Shown here one piece after another: positions 44,330 through 55,980 of a stretch of DNA of 64,000 nucleotides; within the stretch, counting starts at the first letter, position 1, and the number at the start of each line of letters is the position of its first letter. Source of the stretch: Fistularia commersonii (lineage: Eukaryota; Chordata; Actinopteri; Syngnathiformes; Fistulariidae); NCBI GenBank assembly GCA_037954325.1, contig JBBMNZ010000030.1:2279501-2343500 (forward strand), written 5' to 3'. Both the position numbers and the translations under genes were made by a program. The notes beneath the pieces were generated by a model. It was not told the DNA's origin. It did no database searches and saw only the letters and a list, made by a program, of their open reading frames with translations.

Positions 44330-44541
44330 ACACCTTTAACTATTTATTTATTCATTTTGATCTTTACTGTTTTTTTTTTGCTTTATTTTTATTATTCGCT
44401 ATTTTTTAAGACAATTTATATTTCATCGTATTTCTTATTCTTCCTCTTTTCTACTATTATCTATTACTGTTATGTTTTTACTTGAAACTCTGGCACAGCA
44501 ATTTCCTTCGGGATAAATAAAGTTGTTCTCATCTCATCTCT
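44330..44541 (+). mobile_element. LINE-like 3' tail
   Basis: TTTTTTAAGACAATTTATAT, ATCGTATTTCTTATTC, CTCTGGCACAGCAATTTCCT, TCGGGATAAATAAAGTTG then (TTCTCA/TCTCA)n. The upstream part is recognisably the single-copy form of the T-rich satellite unit at 3.6 and 11.3 kb. Confidence 0.8.
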
Positions 44542-44604
44542 AATTTGTTTCCTTTATTTTTATACAAAATTCTATTTCTCATTCTTCCCCACAGCTTTCG
44601 AGTA

Positions 44605-44658
44605 AAAGCTATTTCCCCCTCCTGGGGGGGATCAATAAAGTATTCCGATTCCGACTAA
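44605..44658 (+). mobile_element. LINE-like 3' tail, short
   Basis: AAAAGCTATTTCCCCCTCCT, GGGGGGGATCAATAAAGTAT then TCCGATTCCGA. A second family of tail next to the previous one. Confidence 0.65.
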
Positions 44659-45512
44659 AAAATTAAAAAAAGACACGGGTTCGATCGCACGCGCGGCTCA
44701 TAATCGGACGCCGCGGCTTTACGGCTCATTTCCGGTTTCCGCTTAATTTGTGCTCCGGTGAATCAAACCGACTCGGATGCTACTTTAATCAGAAGGTGCT
44801 AATGGCGGCGGCGGCGGCGGCGGAGCGCGCGGCTCGACCACGCCGTTTGCTTCGCCGCCGCCCGAGTGTTACCCGGCGCGTGTTGGTGTTTCCAAGCTGG
44901 GCTGAATAATTAGGAAGTGATTCTCTCTAACGAGGGCTAAGGAGCTGTCAGGAGACGTTCACAGGCAGGTTCCGCCACGGAGAGTGTGAGGAGTCTTATC
45001 AGGGTCTTTGCTGTTTTGCTGCGCCTGTTTATAAAGAGCCGGCTTTATTTGGAGTGAATGGATTCTAGCAAGGTCTCTACTGTTGCCGCGCGCTGATTAA
45101 AAGTGTTTTCGCGATTACCCGTGGTGAGTCTATTCCAGCCTAACAGGGTTAGTGGCAGTTTTAATGAAGGGGAGCGATGGCTGCACGGGAAAGGGGGTTT
45201 TCGGGTAACGCGTGAGCGAGGACCGGGAGCGTCGCCTCTTTGTCCGCTTTTTCACCCGCCGTTGTTGTTGTTGTTGTTGTCGCTGGAAAACGACGGGAGG
45301 ACGGGCCACGGGACGTGGTGGTAAATCCGTTTTTTGTTTTTTTTCTTCACGCAAAAAAAATAAAAAATAAACCCATCGTATCCACTGGAGTCAAGAGTCA
45401 AACGTCTTAGTTCGCCTCAGAGGCGAAGCCGTCGCCCCGCTCTTTTTGTCGGCCGCGCTTTGGCTTTTGATTCGCTGGTGCGAGCGGATTTCTCACAGCT
45501 TCGCGCGGATGT

Positions 45513-45547
<35 letters not shown>

Positions 45548-46799
45548 AAAGTCCAATTTAACATTTGGTGTAACTATAATCGGCGCGGCGCCATAGCGCT
45601 CGCGCGGACTCGTCTGTGGAATCACACATTGGGGCCTCCGTGAGCGTGGTGCCATCTCTTTCTGCTTTGAGTAGCAACTATATTATTTTCTTTTTTTTTT
45701 AAGCGACTGAAATAGCTCCGGGCGGAAGATCAGATGTTTGACTTCAGCCAAATATCCAAAAAGGGGGCGGGGAAACTTCCCGCCCGTCCAGATTCCGACG
45801 GGCGTGAGGCCGATTCCTTTTCCTAAATCTATTTCTTTCACCTGCGATGTTTCATTTTCACGCGCGGCTTTCTTTAAGACGCGTCTACCTGCGGGGTCCG
45901 AACGGGGGCTTCTCGCTTATCAACAACACCTGTAAAGTTTATTTAAATCTAAAACCCCTTCGGGTGCGACCCCGTTATCAAATCAGACGACGACGTCGGG
46001 AAATGGCGTTCTGACACACTCTGATTAATAAACGTCCGACTGGTTGGATGGCGTCCTCGTACGGGGACGCTAGTTACGGACAACTTGTGAAGCTGTAATG
46101 AAGCGGCTGTTTTTGGGTTGGGGGTTGTTATTGACAGGGGAGACTGGAGAAGAAACAAAAAAGAAAAAAAAAAAACGCTTTGGCGCGGAGCAGGGCTTCC
46201 AGCGGAGGCCCTCCGCGACGCAGATTATTACACCGGCCGTTAAAATGAGCTAATGTTCTGCTGGCAGCGTTCGTCTCCAAAGGGACGGGGCGCTGCAGCA
46301 GACCCTCCCTCGCTCCACAGCTGGAAAAAAAAAAAAAAAAAAGAGGTGTAAATTGAAGCCAAAGTAAAAAGGAGAGAAAAAAAAAAAAAAAAATCAAACG
46401 CAGGGCCAAGCGTGCGGTATTTCTCCGATTTGGATTCTCCTGGGTTTCGGTGGAGGGGACGCGGCGTGGGCGCGCTTCTTATTGCGATAAGGTGACAGAT
46501 GACGCTCGCGCAGCTTTTTAAACTGTTACTTAGCGTGTTTCAGTTGTAACACATTTCCCCGCGCTTCCATTTGTCTTGACGTTTCTCGGCCGGCATGTGT
46601 TTTTTGGCGGCGATCGTTCGTCGACGCCGGCCTTCACCTGCGGAGATATTCCGCGGCCGCTATTTTTCATCTTTTTTTTTTTTTTATTTTTTTTATTTAT
46701 CATTCCGATCCCGAGGTGTCGTCGCTTCCCCGAGCCGCTTATTAGCGATGACAGGGGACGTCTGATTTGAGAGCAGGTGTAAATTTCACACACAGTTCG
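44659..46799. other. unique DNA with homopolymers
   Basis: No gene. (GCG)7 at 44805-44825 and (GTT)7 at 45261-45280. T33 at 45514-45546; A runs at 46325-46342 and 46379-46393. 46020-46290 is non-repetitive. Confidence 0.55.
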
Positions 46800-46826
46800 A
46801 CACACACACACACACACACACACACA
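46800..46826. repeat. (CA)13 microsatellite
   Basis: Perfect CA array. Confidence 0.96.
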
Positions 46827-48254
46827 TTAATCCAATTAATTTCGAACACGTTGCCCCGTTTAGCTCTCAGTTAGCCGGTCGTTCCCGACAATTTCCGTTT
46901 TTCTCCGGCAAATAAGACAAGATGATTTTAGCCCGTCTGACATGACGCCGACACCTCGGGACCCTGGAAAACGTCAGGAAATGCAAACCTACGCAAAAAT
47001 TACAGGCGGAGGGAAAAAAAAATAAAAAATCTTTACATATATAAAGGCATGCTTGGGGGTGGTGGTGGTTTTGGGAGGCGGAGGGCTGGGGGGGGGGGGG
47101 GGGGATAACAGCGGAAAAATATTCCACTTTGAGAATGTGCAAGATCTCATGCAGTTGCCTCACTCTCACGCTCCATCCCTCCTCTCTGCTGGCGCTAAAT
47201 CACACGTTAGTGCAGCCAGTGGATGTGTTGACAGTTTTACAAACAGAAATGTAAAACGCCATACTCATGGGGGCTCCGGAGAGAAATGGGGGTTGGGAGG
47301 AGGAGCGGCGGTAAGGGGGGGGGGGGGGGGGGCTGGAGACGGAAACGAAACGTGGCACCGGGTAGCGGAGGATAACCGCCTTAAAACACCTCGGTTCGGG
47401 CCGTTTTAATTACGCCGGCGTCGACCGTCATGGCGATGTGAGAGGAAGCGCTACCGCCGCTCGCTAGCTGAGGTCGCTGTCCGTGCAGGTCGCGCGTGGA
47501 GCCCGGGGTGTGGAAAGAACACGGCTGGTGTGTGATCGCTCGGCGCCGAGATGTTTTCCGCGGAGCGGCGAGGCCAGCCCGGACCTGCGCCGCCGTCCGA
47601 CCGTCGTACATCCGCCGTCGGGATGCGACGGATTAGAAATAGCTGTCGAGCCCGGCTCTATTTCGAGGCCCCGTTTCCGCGTTCGCCGATCATTCGCTGT
47701 CACCGTGGAAATCGTTGACACGGCAAGATGGCCCCGACGCGGCAGACGTCGGCCCGTGACCCGTACGGCGCCGGCGGATCGCCAGGCTCGACAAAGAAGC
47801 GTGGGATCCCTGTCACTCAAGCGATTTCTTTGGAGAAGCGATAGAATCCCCGAGGAGGCGGACAGGAGGGGGCTTTAAATGAAGGATTATCGGCGACAGA
47901 CATGGGACTTTTTTTTTTTTTTTTTTTTTTTTTGAGCATCCCATTCCACTTTGTATTCCTCGACGTGTGTGTGTGTGTGAGCGTATTTGTATTCTCCGCG
48001 TATTTAAAAGGGGATTACGCTTGTGGCTAAATGCGAGGCCCTTTTATCAGACGGGGCGAGTTTGGCGCTTGGCCCCAACCGGTGCGGGCGGATGGCAGGA
48101 CACCGGCCTCGCCTCTGAAAGGCATCATTAGAGGGTGACAAAACTGCCGAGGGCAAAACTGGCCGCGCACAATGATCAATTGGGCGGGCAGGATAAGATT
48201 TTAGGGAGGGGATGGCAGGCTTTGCGGGGGGGAAGGGTTGCGGGGAGTCGGTAT
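46827..48254. other. unique DNA with G runs
   Basis: G17 at 47088-47104 and G18 at 47315-47332; T24 at 47910-47933; short GT at 47965-47979. CpG-dense at 47400-47870. No gene recognised. Confidence 0.55.
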
Positions 48255-48379
48255 AGTACAAGGCCCCCCACTGCTTTAATTACTGATGTGTACGTCTCCC
48301 TATTAACAGCACACCTATGCTCCAATGGCCGCTGCAGGCACAAAGCTGCAGTGGAGAAAGAACATTCTGCGAGCGAGCG
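48255..48379. promoter_or_regulatory. candidate conserved non-coding element
   Basis: CCACTGCTTTAATTACTGAT, CTCCCTATTAACAGCACACC, GCTGCAGGCACAAAGCTGCA. Non-repetitive, followed directly by (CA)11 at 48380-48401. Function inferred only from texture. Confidence 0.35.
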
Positions 48380-49111
48380 ACACACACACACACACACACA
48401 CGCAAAATGGGGTGCTCATTAGCGGATGGTAATCATCGGTCGAGAGGTTGGGCGCTCACCTCACAAAACGCCACATGTCAATTTGTCCCCTTCCATTCAT
48501 GAGCCGGCTCCCGTCGCAGCCCCCTCCCTCGCGCTCCCTTTTTTCCAGGAGAATTGGACGGAGCGCGGTGGGGGGAAAACACTCGGAGGGAAATGTAAAC
48601 ACAGACTTGGAGGAGGAACCCCGCTTCGGCAACACGGCGTGGGGGGGGGGGAGGAACCCGCCTCGGCCGTTGATCAGCATCTGTCCTTGCAAATAGAGGG
48701 TCCGATGATGAGTCTCGGGGAGGGAAACTATGAACACGACAGACAGAAAAGTGAGGCGACTTATTCGGCTCGTCTCTGGAAATAAACACCAGATTGCCTA
48801 ACTTGTTCCTGACTGACGTGCGCAAAAGCGGCGGCGTCCGGGAGCGGAGAAGAGCTCGACGCGCTTCCGCGGCTTCTCGGCGCAGACGAGACGTTCAAAT
48901 GTCAAGCGTCATTCGGGCGGAGTGAGCCGACTGCCGCTAAAAATCTGTTACTTCAGTCAAATCTCCGTGCGGTCACGTCACAAGCGGCTCACACTTTTGT
49001 GCGGGATTTTATCACACCTCCCGAAATGTATCTGCGTTACAGAAACGTGGTCTTTTTTTTTTAAACGGTTAATATTGTTCTACCTGCAGCGTCATCTCAA
49101 ACCCCCGAGGC
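48380..49111. other. CA array and unique DNA
   Basis: (CA)11 at 48380-48401; the remainder has no recognised gene. Confidence 0.5.
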
Positions 49112-49401
49112 CGGGGGTGGGCGATTATTTTGGCCACATTTCTAATTTAATTTTTACACGTGGGCTAACTGGGTATCATGTAAATTGAACAAAATGAAAA
49201 TAATAATATTTACATTTTTTTTCAACTTTAAAATGATTAATGATCCCGTAAATGTACCGACTTTATTTTGTATGTCATCGTCCATACAAATGGAAGCGAA
49301 AAGGATTTATACTTCTTGAAATATTCAAAGAAAATAGTTTGACGGGCCGGATAAAAAAAGCACAAAAAGGTCCGGATGCGGCCTTAAAATACCCGGGTCT
49401 G
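49112..49401. mobile_element. hAT MITE with imperfect target duplication
   Basis: Left CGGGGGTGGGCGATTATTTT then GGCC; right, inverted, CAGACCCGGGTATTTTAAGG then CCGC. This is the CAGGGGTGGGCAA-type terminus of fish hAT elements. Flanks CCCGAGGC (49104-49111) and CCCAAGTC (49402-49409) agree at 6 of 8. No coding frame in 290 bp. Confidence 0.75.
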
Positions 49402-50630
49402 CCCAAGTCCGAGGTTTCGCCGGCACCCGTCAGCCCCGTTGCACACGCCGGATCCAATTTCATCCAATTTCATACCCTCACATTCAAAACTTAAATCACA
49501 TCCCTCAACCAAGTGGAATCAATGCGACCCTCCATCTTACTTTGAAATGAGACCATTTGCTCTGGTGGATTATAGGTGGCTGATCACATGGCGGGGGCGC
49601 CGAGGGGGGGGAAGCGAGCGGGCGTCGAAATTCTCCAGAGATCCGGCTCCATCTGATCCTTCTGATCTGCGTCTATCTGCAGGTCTGACGCTCGCTCTCT
49701 TGTTATTGCTTCAGCCTCGCGCCGCGTGTTGGGATCAGCTCTGGAGATGGAGAAAAGTGAGATAATCCATATTGTAATCAGAAGGCCTTGCGTCGACTCG
49801 GCCTCCCCTCCCCCGCCATCCGAATTTTTTTTCCGCATTTTCCACAAGGGGGGGTAAATAAAACTCAGGTGAACGAGCGCGGCGTTCTTTTTAATTAATG
49901 GCTGCATCGACGGGGTTTAACCGGTGAGGATGCGATGAACAACTGAGGCACTTTACTGCTGCATGTCCTCCTTCTGCCAATTATCGCCAATCCACCGCCG
50001 CGCAACCCCCTACCGGCGTCCCCTTCATCCCCGCCTGATTTAAGCGGGTTCATGTGGCTGCATGAGGCAGCGATGGGTCAATAAATACAGCTTGTGAGCG
50101 CGGCTGGTGTAAATTGAGTTTCAGTCAGAAACTAACATTTCGGTGGTCTTATCTCAGATCTAAAGCCTTGATTCTCTACCTGCTGCACACAACGCTGCCA
50201 TTCCTCAAACGCACCGGTCTGTAGTGTTCGCTTCATGTTAGCTTTATTAGCACTTTCGATGCTAACGATGTCCCGGTGTAATGTGACGGACGAAAGTCGT
50301 TTAAGGTAGATAGAAATGTTATTTCCCAGACGCAGCTCTGCCCCGTCTTTGTGTGCGACGGTGTTGTTTTCGGCGTGTGCTTTATCTGCACGCCGCAAGA
50401 AAATGTCACCTTGCAAAGAAAATTCACAGCTCACGCTGTGCGTGTTTGCCACATGAAAGAAAACGACTGGACCTCCAAAGAAGCGGATAAAAAAGACGAG
50501 AGGTTACATCTGCGCAAGCAAATTAATCCCTCGCATGCAAAAATTAAAAAAAATAAAAAGTAAAAAATAGCATACATCTTCCGTTATGGCGCTTAGCGAG
50601 GGGAAACGCGACAGAAATGGAGTTTTTTAA
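49402..50630. other. unique DNA
   Basis: No gene recognised. A minus-strand frame at 50132-50452 ends in AFEEWQRCVQQVENQG, which recalls the C-terminal WxxRWxxCV region of mariner-type transposases. The match is too short to call. Confidence 0.4.
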
Positions 50631-51033
50631 CCCTTGTGTTGTCTTGCGGGTCAAAAGTGACCCACTACCATGTTTAGCTGTAGAAAAAACACCTTAACCT
50701 ATTTTATCCAACTTGAAATTGTATGACTTTTCCTAAAGAGACCCCATAATTAGAAAAAGTGATACTTCTTTTTTGCTTATGTTTCCATGAGGGCTGTAAA
50801 CCACTAGGGTACAAAGATCGTCTTATGGGTCATTTTTGACCCGTAGGACAAGATGAGATGAGATGAGAACAACTTTATTAATCCCGAAGGAAATTGATGT
50901 GCCAGGGCTTCAAGTAAAAACATAACAGTAATAGATAATAGTGCAAAGGAGGAAGAATAAGAAATGTAATGAAATATAAATGATCTTAGCTGTTAGCAAG
51001 GGGAGTAAACACAATGACGAGATCGCACGAGGG
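50631..51033. mobile_element. piggyBac-like MITE flanked by TTAA
   Basis: TTAA at 50627-50630 precedes CCCTTGTGTTGTC. The right end, inverted, is CCCTCGTGCGATCTCGTC before TTAA at 51034-51037. Subterminal palindromes GGGTCAAAAGTGACCC (50648-50663) and GGGTCATTTTTGACCC (50827-50842) are typical of this abundant fish element. The TTAA target is diagnostic of piggyBac-type insertion. A LINE tail is nested inside near the right end. Confidence 0.85.
50855..51015 (-). mobile_element. LINE-like 3' tail nested in the piggyBac-like MITE
   Basis: The reverse complement ends CAATTTCCTTCGGGATTAAT then AAAGTTGTTCTCATCTCATC, the same tail as 44330-44541. It is bracketed by GACAAGAT (50847-50854) and GACGAGAT (51016-51023), a probable target duplication. 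Confidence 0.8.
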
Positions 51034-51592
51034 TTAAAAAAGCAGCGATTACAACTAGATTCTAAATGTAAAAAGGTGTTCTATTGCCTCATCGTCACAT
51101 TGCCTGAAAGGATCAATCTCTGGCACGTCGGTTCATCTCGGCCTTCCCGAGGCCCGGAGCCACTGTTGGCCCCCGGCCCCGACGGCTCGGTCAGCGTTTA
51201 GGCAGGGCGGAGCGGAGAGGCGGGGATGGGCGGAGGGGCGACTGTGGAGATGGTTGCGGGCCAAGGCTGGGCACGGCTCGGAGCCAGGGTCTCAGTGGGA
51301 CGCCCTCCTTTCTGGGAGCCTGCTCGGCCCCCTCCCGGGGCCCCCGGCAGGGTTCTGGGATACGTGGTCAGTGCAAGACAGGTCCATCTGCCCCGCTACC
51401 TCTGCCCCGCTCATGCCAGCCACCCTCCCATCACCTGCTCCATCGGCACCTTATGGAAATGACCTGCTGCTGCCTGACCTATCTGACACGCGTGGCTCAC
51501 CTTCAGCGTGTGGCCCCGACGGCGTCTGTGCGCCGCGGGCCGGGACCCCTCCGCTTTCTTTGCCTTCTCGCGGAATCTGTCATTAAACCGCC

Positions 51593-51594
<2 letters not shown>
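51034..51594. other. GC-rich unique DNA with overlapping open frames
   Basis: 51226-51586 is open in two plus-strand frames (for example SAPYGNDLLLPDLSDTRG near 51450-51500). Composition is rich in Pro, Ser and Gly and no domain is recognised. No convincing splice pair was found. It may be conserved non-coding DNA or an unrecognised exon. Confidence 0.3.

Positions 51595-51624
<30 letters not shown>
51595..51624. repeat. (GA)15 microsatellite
   Basis: Perfect GA array. Confidence 0.96.
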
Positions 51625-51628
<4 letters not shown>

Positions 51629-51759
51629 AATTAAAAATAAAAATACAGGCTGTGAATCGGGTCAGTTCGAAAGATAACTGTGATCATCAGCTGTTTGAAA
51701 GCGCGCCGGGGCATGAGAAAATTCTTTTTCTCGCGGCGGCGGCGACGTTCGGTGGCTGG

Positions 51760-51761
<2 letters not shown>

Positions 51762-51808
<47 letters not shown>
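51762..51808. repeat. (GT)23 microsatellite
   Basis: Perfect GT array of 47 bp. Confidence 0.97.
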
Positions 51809-51809
<1 letters not shown>

Positions 51810-52462
51810 GGCATCACACGTGAAAGCAGAGAGAAGGGCCTGTGTGATGTGGTCGTCTGTCAGAAGGGAGGAAGGACTGTTCGGGGGTGTCTTTGAAAAG
51901 TGTTTTCAGATCCCCGCGTTACGTCTCAGCTTTTTGCAGTTGCACCACACGGCAAGGAAGACACGCTGGTAAGCCTGTTGTCAGTCGAAAATAATATAGA
52001 AATTTAAAAAGCGGTCGAAAACAAGATGTTCCGGCTGTGTTTGAGAAGCCAATACCTTCGTCAAATAAGCCGTGAATGAGAAGCCGCGATAGCCGAGGGC
52101 TGAAATAGTAATGAGACGGCGTCCGTGTTTGTGAGGATGAAAATAAAGGCGCTGCGATTAAAGTTTCGAGAAAGAAACGGCTTCACCGGGTCAAAAAATA
52201 TTTGTTGAACGGCCATTAAAAGCACCAATATTTGCCTTCCTATTTGGTTGTTGCGTCCACCAAGCTAACCTCGTCGTAGTGCTATATGTTTCTTTATTTT
52301 GGATTTGTAAATATAAACAGTCATTTCCATCCGTCTAATTAGAGGTGTTTTGCAAACTTGGAAACCGGTGTCATTAATCTTTTCTGCTCGTCTGGGTTTT
52401 ACTTTCGCAGGTTACAATACGCCGCGGATGATTTGCTCCGCTGCGCTACTTCCTTCTCCCTC
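51809..52462. other. unique DNA
   Basis: No feature recognised. Confidence 0.5.
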
Positions 52463-52860
52463 CTTCTTCCTTCTTTATGGAAGATTCATTAATTCCGTAC
52501 TGCCGACCTACAGCCGCATAGCTTTTAGCTTCCCTTAGCATGTCCAGAAGTTTAACTTTATCTGTGATAGATAGCATCTTCCGCTGCCTTTTGGGCCCTT
52601 TTGTCGCTCCAGAGCGTTTTGTCAACATTATGGGTTTTAGAGAAACTGGAAATTGCGATAGAATTTGCACGTACGTCATGTAAATTCGGCAAGCTGTTTC
52701 ACGTACGTGTACATATTAAACTGCGACGTTATTGACGCACAGGTAGAGAAGAAGCGGAGTGACTTTTCAGCCAATCGGAATGCAGAACACAATGCGTGAT
52801 GCAAATCCGTGAAGTAGCAAAACTGTGAAAAGTAAATCGCGTTATAGCGAGGGATCACCG
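52463..52860 (-). mobile_element. Tigger-like element, 3'-truncated, with HTH frame
   Basis: Ends GCGTTATAGCGAGGGATCAC then CG before TA (52861-52862). On the minus strand an ATG at 52631 opens MLTKRSGATKGPKRQRKMLS, then ITDKVKLLDMLREAKSYAAV and GRQYGINESSI. This is the N-terminal helix-turn-helix of a CENP-B/Tigger transposase. Homology to 59806-60377 stops at about 52463, so the distal TIR is lost. The catalytic region is absent in both copies. Confidence 0.85.
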
Positions 52861-53443
52861 TACTGCTTCGGCTTCATGACGTGCTAAAACATGGTTAAAA
52901 CGTGGCTAAAACGTGGCTCGGCTTTGGGAAACACCCAGACCTCTCAGGTGGTCCGGGAAGCTTTTCCGTCTTGCCCCGGAGTCTGAATGAAAAAAAAAAC
53001 GCAAGGCAAGGTTCGCTGTTTAATTCGGAGGCAAAATGCTATGAAATAACGACGTCTCGTGGCAGATTTTTAACCGCCGGATTGCAAATTATGCAAGTTC
53101 TACTACCTCAGTGATGGAACAAACTCCCGGAAGCAACAAGACTAGCATCATCTCTCTCAACCTTCAAGAAACAGGTAAAAACGTTTCTCTTTCAGGACTT
53201 TTTACTGCGCTGACGCCCCAGATCAGGTTGGCAGCAAGTTAGGCTATGCAGTGTGTGTGTGTGTGTGTGTGTACGTTTGTGTCTCTGTCCATTAAAAAAA
53301 AAACCCTCACTAACCCAAGCTTACTGTTCTGTATATTTCCTGTGCATCTTGTATTTGCAGTCCCTATGTCCTCTATTGTAAGTCACTTTGGATAAAAGCG
53401 TCTGCCAAATGTAATGTAATGTAATGTAATGTAATGTAATGTA
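52861..53443 (+). mobile_element. LINE 3' end with (TAATG)n tail (L2/CR1-like)
   Basis: At 53115-53213 a frame reads WNKLPEATRLASSLSTFKKQ then VKTFLFQDFLLR and a stop. This is the WNxLP...FKxxLKTxLF C-terminus common to many LINE ORF2 proteins. It is followed by a 3' untranslated part, GTAAGTCACTTTGGATAAAA then GCGTCTGCCAAATG, and a (TAATG)6 tail (53411-53443). That tail is among the commonest in teleosts. (GT)11 at 53251-53272 interrupts the UTR. An in-frame TGA precedes the WN box, and most of ORF2 is missing. Confidence 0.8.
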
Positions 53444-53864
53444 AAATCTTGAGCCGGTGAATATTTTGACGTGTATTTGGATCCCGCACCGAAGTTCCCC
53501 GCTCCTCGGCGGCAGATATTCAGACACCGTCATCGTCGGAGGGACCCATTAAAACACAACATAAATGGAGTCGTCTTCCCTACCGGGGCGGGCGGTGGGG
53601 TCCATTGTGCTGCCACCGGGGCTGAATGCGGTGAATGTGGGGGGCAGCGGTGCCCTCTGTGTCGCCCCAGCTGTCTCGCACTGAAAGGATGGAGGAGGGG
53701 AAACGACAAGGTGTAAGAAAGTTCAGGAGGCCCGGAGGTTTTTTTTTTCTCCAAACGGGACCGAACAGACTGCCGCGTTAGCCGTCGCCGCTAACCCTGC
53801 CGGCCGCCCGGCCAGCCAAGCGGCGGGCTGTTGCGTTAACACCCAGCTCGGAGGCTCGGAGCGG
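53444..53864. other. unique DNA
   Basis: No gene recognised. A Cys-rich frame at about 53600-53670 is noted but not called. Confidence 0.5.
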
Positions 53865-54135
53865 GCTAATTAATGCAGCCAAATGAGATCAGCGGTGGAG
53901 GCCCAGGCCAGGGCCATATTGCTAAACAGCTTCCTTCAGTACGGGTCTGTGTGGTGTAATTACCGCCAGGCCACTCCACAATGCCGCCTTTATGTCCCGC
54001 TGAAAGTGATTTCATGTCCCTCGCTCAACCCGTCCACCCGCCCCTGTTGGCAGCGGGTTTTTTCGAGTGTGATGAGAGAAGCCTGTCAATGGTTATCGCG
54101 TGTTTGTGAAAGAGAGAGAGAGACGGTTCGCTTTG
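53865..54135. promoter_or_regulatory. candidate conserved non-coding element
   Basis: GGGCTAATTAATGCAGCCAA, CAGGGCCATATTGCTAAACA, GTGTGGTGTAATTACCGCCA and CCTTTATGTCCCGCTGAAAG. Non-repetitive and free of coding motifs despite an open frame. Function is inferred. Confidence 0.35.
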
Positions 54136-54353
54136 AATATAACGGGCTGCTCGACAAACGCGTCCAGGAGGACGCCGTGAACTGGGAGGCGGCAGCCGAT
54201 GGATGGAGCAATGCTATGCTATGCTATCGACTTTAAAAACAACAAAAATAAGCATTGAAAATGTTACACTTGTTCCTAAATGTAAAAAAAAAAAATGATG
54301 GAATTGTCCTCGACACGGCGCATTACAAATTATCACTACACTTTGCTGAGTAT

Positions 54354-54386
<33 letters not shown>

Positions 54387-55480
54387 CATGAAATAGAAGA
54401 TATTGCGCCAAATGGTGCGGCTCCGATGAGACACACTGTATGGGTACAACACAATCCTGTCCATCACACCAACTCGCATCGAGACGGCATAAATAAACCG
54501 ATAACCCGGCGGCGTGTGAACTTGAAATAATCAAATGACCAAGTAGAGAAACAAAAGAAACAACACGCGGGCACTCGGGAATGAATAAACGTCCCGCTTC
54601 GGTCTTTTAGCCCTCCTTTTTTTCTCCTTCACACGCCGCAGTCGTCCCCTTTTGTAATTGCTCGATTCAAGTCCGCATGAATATGGTCGGCAACAGCCAT
54701 TTGGAGTGTAATGTAGCAGAAGCATCCAGCCGCCCGTCACTATAGCGCCACCCCGACACTGTCAAAGGTTCCCCGTTCAGCCGGAGGCGCTGCTGCACAA
54801 TCGCCGCCTGGTTCACAGGGGCCCCGGACGCCAGCAGGATCCACTAATGCTTTACCCAACCTTCCCCCTAATCCACCCCTGCACAAGACCGCCACAATCT
54901 GCATTTCACCCCCCTCCTGTCAGGTTTGTCACCGCCGGGCCGACCTCTCGGGCTTTCCGTGCGCGTCCGTCCCCTGCTGTTCATCCTCCATCCGCCAGGT
55001 GTCCCGGATCTCTTTTCACAGAATTATTACGTATGATAGGATTTCATTGTAGCCATGAAATAAAATACTCTCCTTATACGAGATCATTTGGAAAATATTT
55101 TAATATGCTTAATGCCACATGCATCCGCTTTACTATCATTAAAACTAGAGGAGTGGAAGTTTTATGAAACTGTGAATATTAATACGTAAACTATTTTGCT
55201 GTTTTTGAATGTTGTTATTCAAAACTTTAGTTATTTTTTTATTCCAGGAGAGCATTTATTTATACATTTTCTTTACCGTTGCGTTTTTCCGTATATACAC
55301 GGAGCCTCAATGACGCCGATCAAGAAAACCTCTAATTAATACGAGGAATTTAGAAGGCCGATATTTGTTTTTCACCGTCCTAACCTCGCTTTTCCTGGAG
55401 TTTGTCTTGCTAGTCAGCAATTTTGCAGGAGCTTATATGAACCTGCGAGGCTAGAAATGCTTAAATGCAACCCGAATGCT
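54136..55480. other. unique DNA with GT array
   Basis: (GT)15 at 54355-54384; (GCTAT)3 near 54213-54229. No gene. Confidence 0.55.
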
Positions 55481-55980
55481 GTATATGAAAGCGGCATGAG
55501 CTTGAAGGTTCCCTTCCTATCTGAGCGAAGACACAAAGAAGTGTGTGAGTTACAGAATAAATAATAGAAAAGAAAATCCATTACAAAGAACAACATGGAC
55601 AAATAGAGGTGCAAATAGAGAGAAGAGATGAGTGAAATAATAGAAGAGCGTAGCCGAGCTGCAGACCAGCTCCGCTATTCACAGGTCCGGCTGGACAGGA
55701 GGTGAGAATCCGGGGTCAGACTCCGACACGACTCCCTGACTCTTGATTTGAAAATTCTCATTTTCGGTTCCTGAACTGAGGGCAAGAAATTGTACCTGTG
55801 AGAAGCCTTGAGCCAGAACCGGGAGAGGTGTGGAAGAATCTTCCTGTGTGAGAGGACGGATGCTGTTCTACCTGCTCTTGTTCCATCGATGTCCAAACAC
55901 CGACCGTTCACAACTGTGACCGCATGCTGCGTCTTTGAATACATCATTACACATTTGATGGCATCATCTGTGAGTCTGTT
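55481..55980 (-). other. unidentified repeat-like block
   Basis: A minus-strand frame at 55675-55947 gives RKILPHLSRFWLKASHRYNF then LPSVQEPKMRIFKSRVRES, faintly like the end of a LINE ORF2 (YxFLPxx...FKxRV). An AT-rich, TATTTATTC-containing segment follows. I do not recognise the family. Confidence 0.3.

Noticed and set aside
44804..44913. ATG followed by (GCG)7, a possible poly-Ala start
   Set aside because: Only about 35 codons before a stop, weak start context and no donor site. It is a trinucleotide array.
47088..47332. G17 and G18 runs as G-quadruplex elements
   Set aside because: Pure homopolymers are common by slippage and prone to sequencing error; no further structure supports a function.
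50132..50452. Minus-strand frame with AFEEWQRCVQQ, mariner-like
   Set aside because: A single short similarity without the DDD/D core or terminal repeats is not enough.
53590..53680. Cys-rich frame (CGECGGQRCPLCRPSC), RING-like at first sight
   Set aside because: Spacing does not fit a RING or other known finger and there is no splice support.
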